A stretch of DNA of 64,000 bases from Ophiodon elongatus (Eukaryota > Chordata > Actinopteri > Perciformes > Hexagrammidae), in NCBI GenBank assembly GCA_016806645.1, contig JACSYO010002007.1, forward strand, positions 1,335,501-1,399,500, written 5' to 3'. The notes under the pieces were generated by a model that had not been told where the DNA came from, made no database searches, and worked only from the letters and a program-made list of their open reading frames with translations. This document shows positions 61,000-64,000 of this stretch, piece after piece. Position 1 is the first letter of the stretch. The number at the start of each line of letters is the position of its first letter. A program made the translations under genes and the position numbers.

Positions 61000-61036
61000 C
61001 TGACACAACGACGATGCTCAGAAGAAGTTTGTCCAT
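61000..61036 (-). CDS. C-type lectin-like gene, probable signal-peptide exon with broken donor
   Basis: The minus strand encodes MDKLLLSIVVVS followed by one base. Joining this to the GG at the start of the next exon gives ...VVVSGLCAISS, the expected signal peptide of fish tandem-CTLD lectins as I know them. However, the exon edge reads TCAG followed by CAAGAC, with no GT. A GC donor one base earlier (TCA then GCAAGA) would put the next exon out of frame. Either the donor is mutated or one G is missing from the assembly. Confidence 0.45.
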
Positions 61037-61375
61037 CCTCGTCTCGTCTCTGATCCTCTCTGTCAGTCGGTCGCTGTTGAGATTCAGCTCATGCAAAGTT
61101 CTGGCATCAATCATTTACCTATCGAGCTTTAATATAATTTCACTGGCAAAGACCAGGCTGGTAGAGATATGGGTTTCAAATAATTTATTGTATGGAATGA
61201 GGGGGTTAGATTTAGGAGGTGGAAAGGGGTCGAGGGAGGAAGGGATGAAGGGGAGAAGGAACCAGAAGGGTAGAGGATCATGGAAAGAAGGTTGGAGGGG
61301 TGAGATGAGAGACCGCTGAGGTCCGGTGGCTGGAGGGAACCGTGGGAGTGGAGACTTGTGAGGCGGGCGGGGGGG

Positions 61376-61382
61376 AAGAGAG

Positions 61383-61450
<68 letters not shown>

Positions 61451-61451
61451 C
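61376..61451. repeat. (GA)n microsatellite
   Basis: About 75 bases of nearly pure GA with two GC interruptions. Confidence 0.95.
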
Positions 61452-61479
61452 ATAGCGGCCTCCAAGAACCAAACACCAG

Positions 61480-62350
61480 AGGTGAAGTACCAGGAGACTG
61501 AGAGTTTCATCTCTGCAGCAGTAAAACTGAACTGTGTCGGATATGAAGAAGCCGCCTCACAGAAATCATCAGACACGCCAACCACACAGAGAAGCAAGTT
61601 GCTGACAAAAAGAAAAGAAGACTTAGACAAAAGAACAACAACTTCACATGGCTCAACTGACAATGGTCCAGGCTGTCCAGACCATGGCCATAGGACAACC
61701 ACGGTGCGGTTACGGAGGTCCAGGCCAAGACAGACGAGGAAAAGGCAGAGGCTACATGTGCCGCCAGGGAGGCCTTTGGGCTGCAGAGAGTCAGCAGAGC
61801 GTTGACAACCACTCCCAAGGAGGACAGATGTCTGACCGAACCAAAAAGGAGGGGGCATGCAAAGAGAAAAGGGGAAATTCTTTCCACACACAGCATATGC
61901 AAATGAAGAAAAGCTTGCTCTACTAACAACACGCACAGCTGAACAACTGAAGATTATATAGGATGCAATCACACATTTAACACAGGCATCAAAGTTAGTT
62001 GCAGGGTCATACATATATAAAATATACCACTGAGACTTCTAGAAGATTACCAGAAACAATGTTGATCATAGAGGATTTGAAAGTGTTTTCCTTGTGGATT
62101 CAGGCGCCACACACTCAGTTGTTTGTAAGAACAAAAGATTTGCCTCATCCTAAACTTAGTGGACAATATGTCTATTCTGTAGGAACCTCAGGGGTGACGT
62201 TAAAGAAAGAATTCAAGGTTCCACTCACATGTGAACACAAAGATCAGGAACTCCCTCCAGAGAGAACTAAGCATTTTTGTCCTCAGACGTCTGTCCTGTA
62301 AACGTGTTAGGCAGAGACTTGAAGCTGACGTTAGGATCAGTTTGATTTCC
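61480..62350 (+). mobile_element. Decayed retrovirus-like or LTR-retrotransposon fragment
   Basis: The one firm landmark is an aspartic protease active-site motif, DSGAT in the context LVDSGATHSVV, at about 62093-62125. It is followed, in a different frame, by a short stretch near 62290 that resembles the C-terminal LGRD part of retroviral proteases. At least one frameshift and stop codons lie between them. Upstream, from 61480, a basic Gln/Arg/Gly-rich frame could be a degraded gag or nucleocapsid region but shows no clean zinc knuckle. No LTR pair, reverse transcriptase or envelope was seen in the window. The copy is not functional. Confidence 0.6.
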
Positions 62351-63464
62351 ACACTTAAAGGTTTAAAAGTCATACGCACTCCCACCAACATGACCATGGT
62401 CCAACATAGCCTATCACACCTTTATATGTGTACCAGTGGCTTATGCCTATTCCAGTGGCTCGGGACATGATACTCTCTTTTGCAGGCATTTAAAATGATA
62501 TGGATTCTAAATAAAGAAGAATATGTGGAAAAGAAGCTTGCAATACAGTCAGCAACATATTGTTTGCAGGGGATTACATTAGCAAAGTGTAATGATGTAC
62601 AGATGGATAAACAAAACAAACCTGCAGCAAATATTCACAATCTTGTTTTGCTCAAATATTTAGATTCTAGAAGGTTACTATTAGGCAACGTGTCTGAGAA
62701 GAAGTGAAGTGACGAGGTTTACGTCTTGTTTTTGTGATAAGACCATTGAAATCCTACATGTAGAACTCCCACATGTCATTTAGCTAGGCTTACTGGTCAT
62801 ACCAGACCTAGTATGGTCTATGAGTGTAGGCTATTTTAAATTGTGTTTTTACCTGTGAATTAAATGGACCCTTCTTCTAAGTCCAGACCCTTGAACGCAG
62901 GCTGGCCAAACTAACCGCTCTGCTTGCAATGCAATAATTTCATATTTTCTTCATGTTCAGGCTGGTTTAGTGGATTTGGAGCTAATCGTGGTTAAACTTT
63001 GTATAATAGTGATACTCATTACCTAGAGAGGTTGGAAGGAGATTTACGTTTCTCAAACGCTTCTACGTGAAAAACCTGCGGAGCTAACATTAGCCGAGTA
63101 CGTTAGCGCACCATTACCTAGCCTTAGTACTTCTATGCTATGCTAGCTACTGAATGTATACTGATTGTCTACACATACTGCTTTTGCTTTCTAATGATGA
63201 TAAAAACCTACCCGGCTTTACAGGGACAGTTTTAATTTCATCATCTTCTGTCTCGATCACCAGGTGATGTGGTGGTTCACTTTTTCACTGTGATCTGCTG
63301 CCTTAAGCTTCTATCTTCATCTTTTGAGGCTGTTTTAGCTGCTGAATGAGTTTGATATCATGGATATATCCTTCAAAAACTTACTGTAGACCCTTCTGTC
63401 TTTTGTGATTATATTTGTGCAGGGAGTGTAGTTAGTGACAGTGTGGCTCATCTCGGCATTTTTG
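62351..63464. other. Intergenic, no gene seen
   Basis: AT-rich sequence between the retrovirus-like fragment and the family B repeat. The small frames at 62422-62707 could be further decayed retroelement but show no motif. Confidence 0.4.
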
Positions 63465-63840
63465 CAACCAGTGCACGGAAGTGACCATATTCGGACGGCA
63501 GAGAAGTGACGTAGAGCCGCCGTATACGACTCTTGTTGGGTAGCGACCTGTCAATCACAAGGTAGCCCCGCCGTAAATCATACTCAGCTTTATGGTATAT
63601 TTATCTCTAAATGGGACCATAATTTACTAAATGAACATCTTGCTGCGTTGAAGGAGACTTTGAACTAACGATTGAGACCATAAACTCATGTTTACAATGT
63701 TTACTGAGGTAATAAATCAAGTGAGAAATAAGGTCATAGACTTCTATACAATCAGAGTTCTTATTGCAACCAGAGGAGTCGCCCCCTGCTGGCCAGTAGA
63801 GAGAATGCGAGTTTAAGACCCTTCCATATTGGCTTCTCTC
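63465..63840 (-). repeat. Dispersed teleost repeat, family B copy 2 (inverted)
   Basis: The reverse complement aligns with 19366-19730 over nearly its whole length. It carries 'GCAGGGGGCGACTCCTCTGG', 'ATGAGTTTATGGTCTCAATC' and 'GTGATTGACAGGTCGCTACC' in the same order. Confidence 0.8.
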
Positions 63841-64000
63841 TTTTTAGAACCAAAGGTTGCCGCCATGCAGGAACTTGACAGTCAAATCAGTCAATTCAAT
63901 TATGTTTTTTTTGTACTGAAGTATTAGTAACATATAGTATTAGTATTGTAAACGTAAGATGTACTTCAAGTATCAAGAAAATTGAAAAACTGTATACATT

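Noticed and set aside
61115..62014. 299-codon minus-strand frame
   Set aside because: It runs antisense through a (GA)n tract and the retrovirus-like fragment, and has no recognisable protein features.

Overview
This window looks like nuclear DNA from a teleost fish, probably a percomorph. Three things support that. It has intron-split vertebrate genes with canonical GT-AG junctions. It is dense in (CA)n, (CT)n and (GA)n microsatellites. It also carries several dispersed repeat families that I know from fish genomes. There is nothing prokaryotic: no operons, CRISPR arrays or ribosome binding sites.

Layout. Positions 1-22271 hold the 5' four coding exons of rab11fip5 on the minus strand. The start codon is at 22271 in a CG-rich promoter region. 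The exons are 22271-21895 (C2 domain), 7008-6497, 5223-4644 and a large exon running from 1364 off the left edge. All three junctions keep reading frame. The C-terminal Rab11-binding domain lies outside the window. The first intron is almost 15 kb and is filled with repeats.

From about 22.9 to 52.7 kb there is a gene desert of roughly 30 kb. It holds repeats, including a 27-bp minisatellite of about 44 copies, a compound (TG)n block, a split direct duplication and a LINE reverse-transcriptase fragment. It also has several balanced, low-repeat stretches that look like candidate conserved non-coding elements. At 52748-53881 on the plus strand sits an intronless gene for the orphan receptor Gpr151.

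The right end, 54-64 kb, is repeat-rich. On the minus strand it holds a fragment of a tandem C-type-lectin-domain gene (61036-58289) with a damaged first splice donor and a truncated second domain. On the plus strand, 61480-62350, there is a decayed retrovirus-like fragment.

Functionally, Rab11fip5 is a Rab11 effector of endosomal recycling, Gpr151 is a neuronal orphan GPCR, and the lectin would be a secreted or cell-surface glycan-binding protein. I see no joint pathway linking the three. I found no clearly new multi-gene system. The most unusual signals are structural: a perfect 51-bp foldback around a (CT)n tract, a 77-nt hairpin that pairs best as minus-strand RNA, paired estrogen-response-element-like palindromes inside a degenerate repeat, and the 27-bp array whose unit matches a motif in a dispersed element elsewhere in the window.
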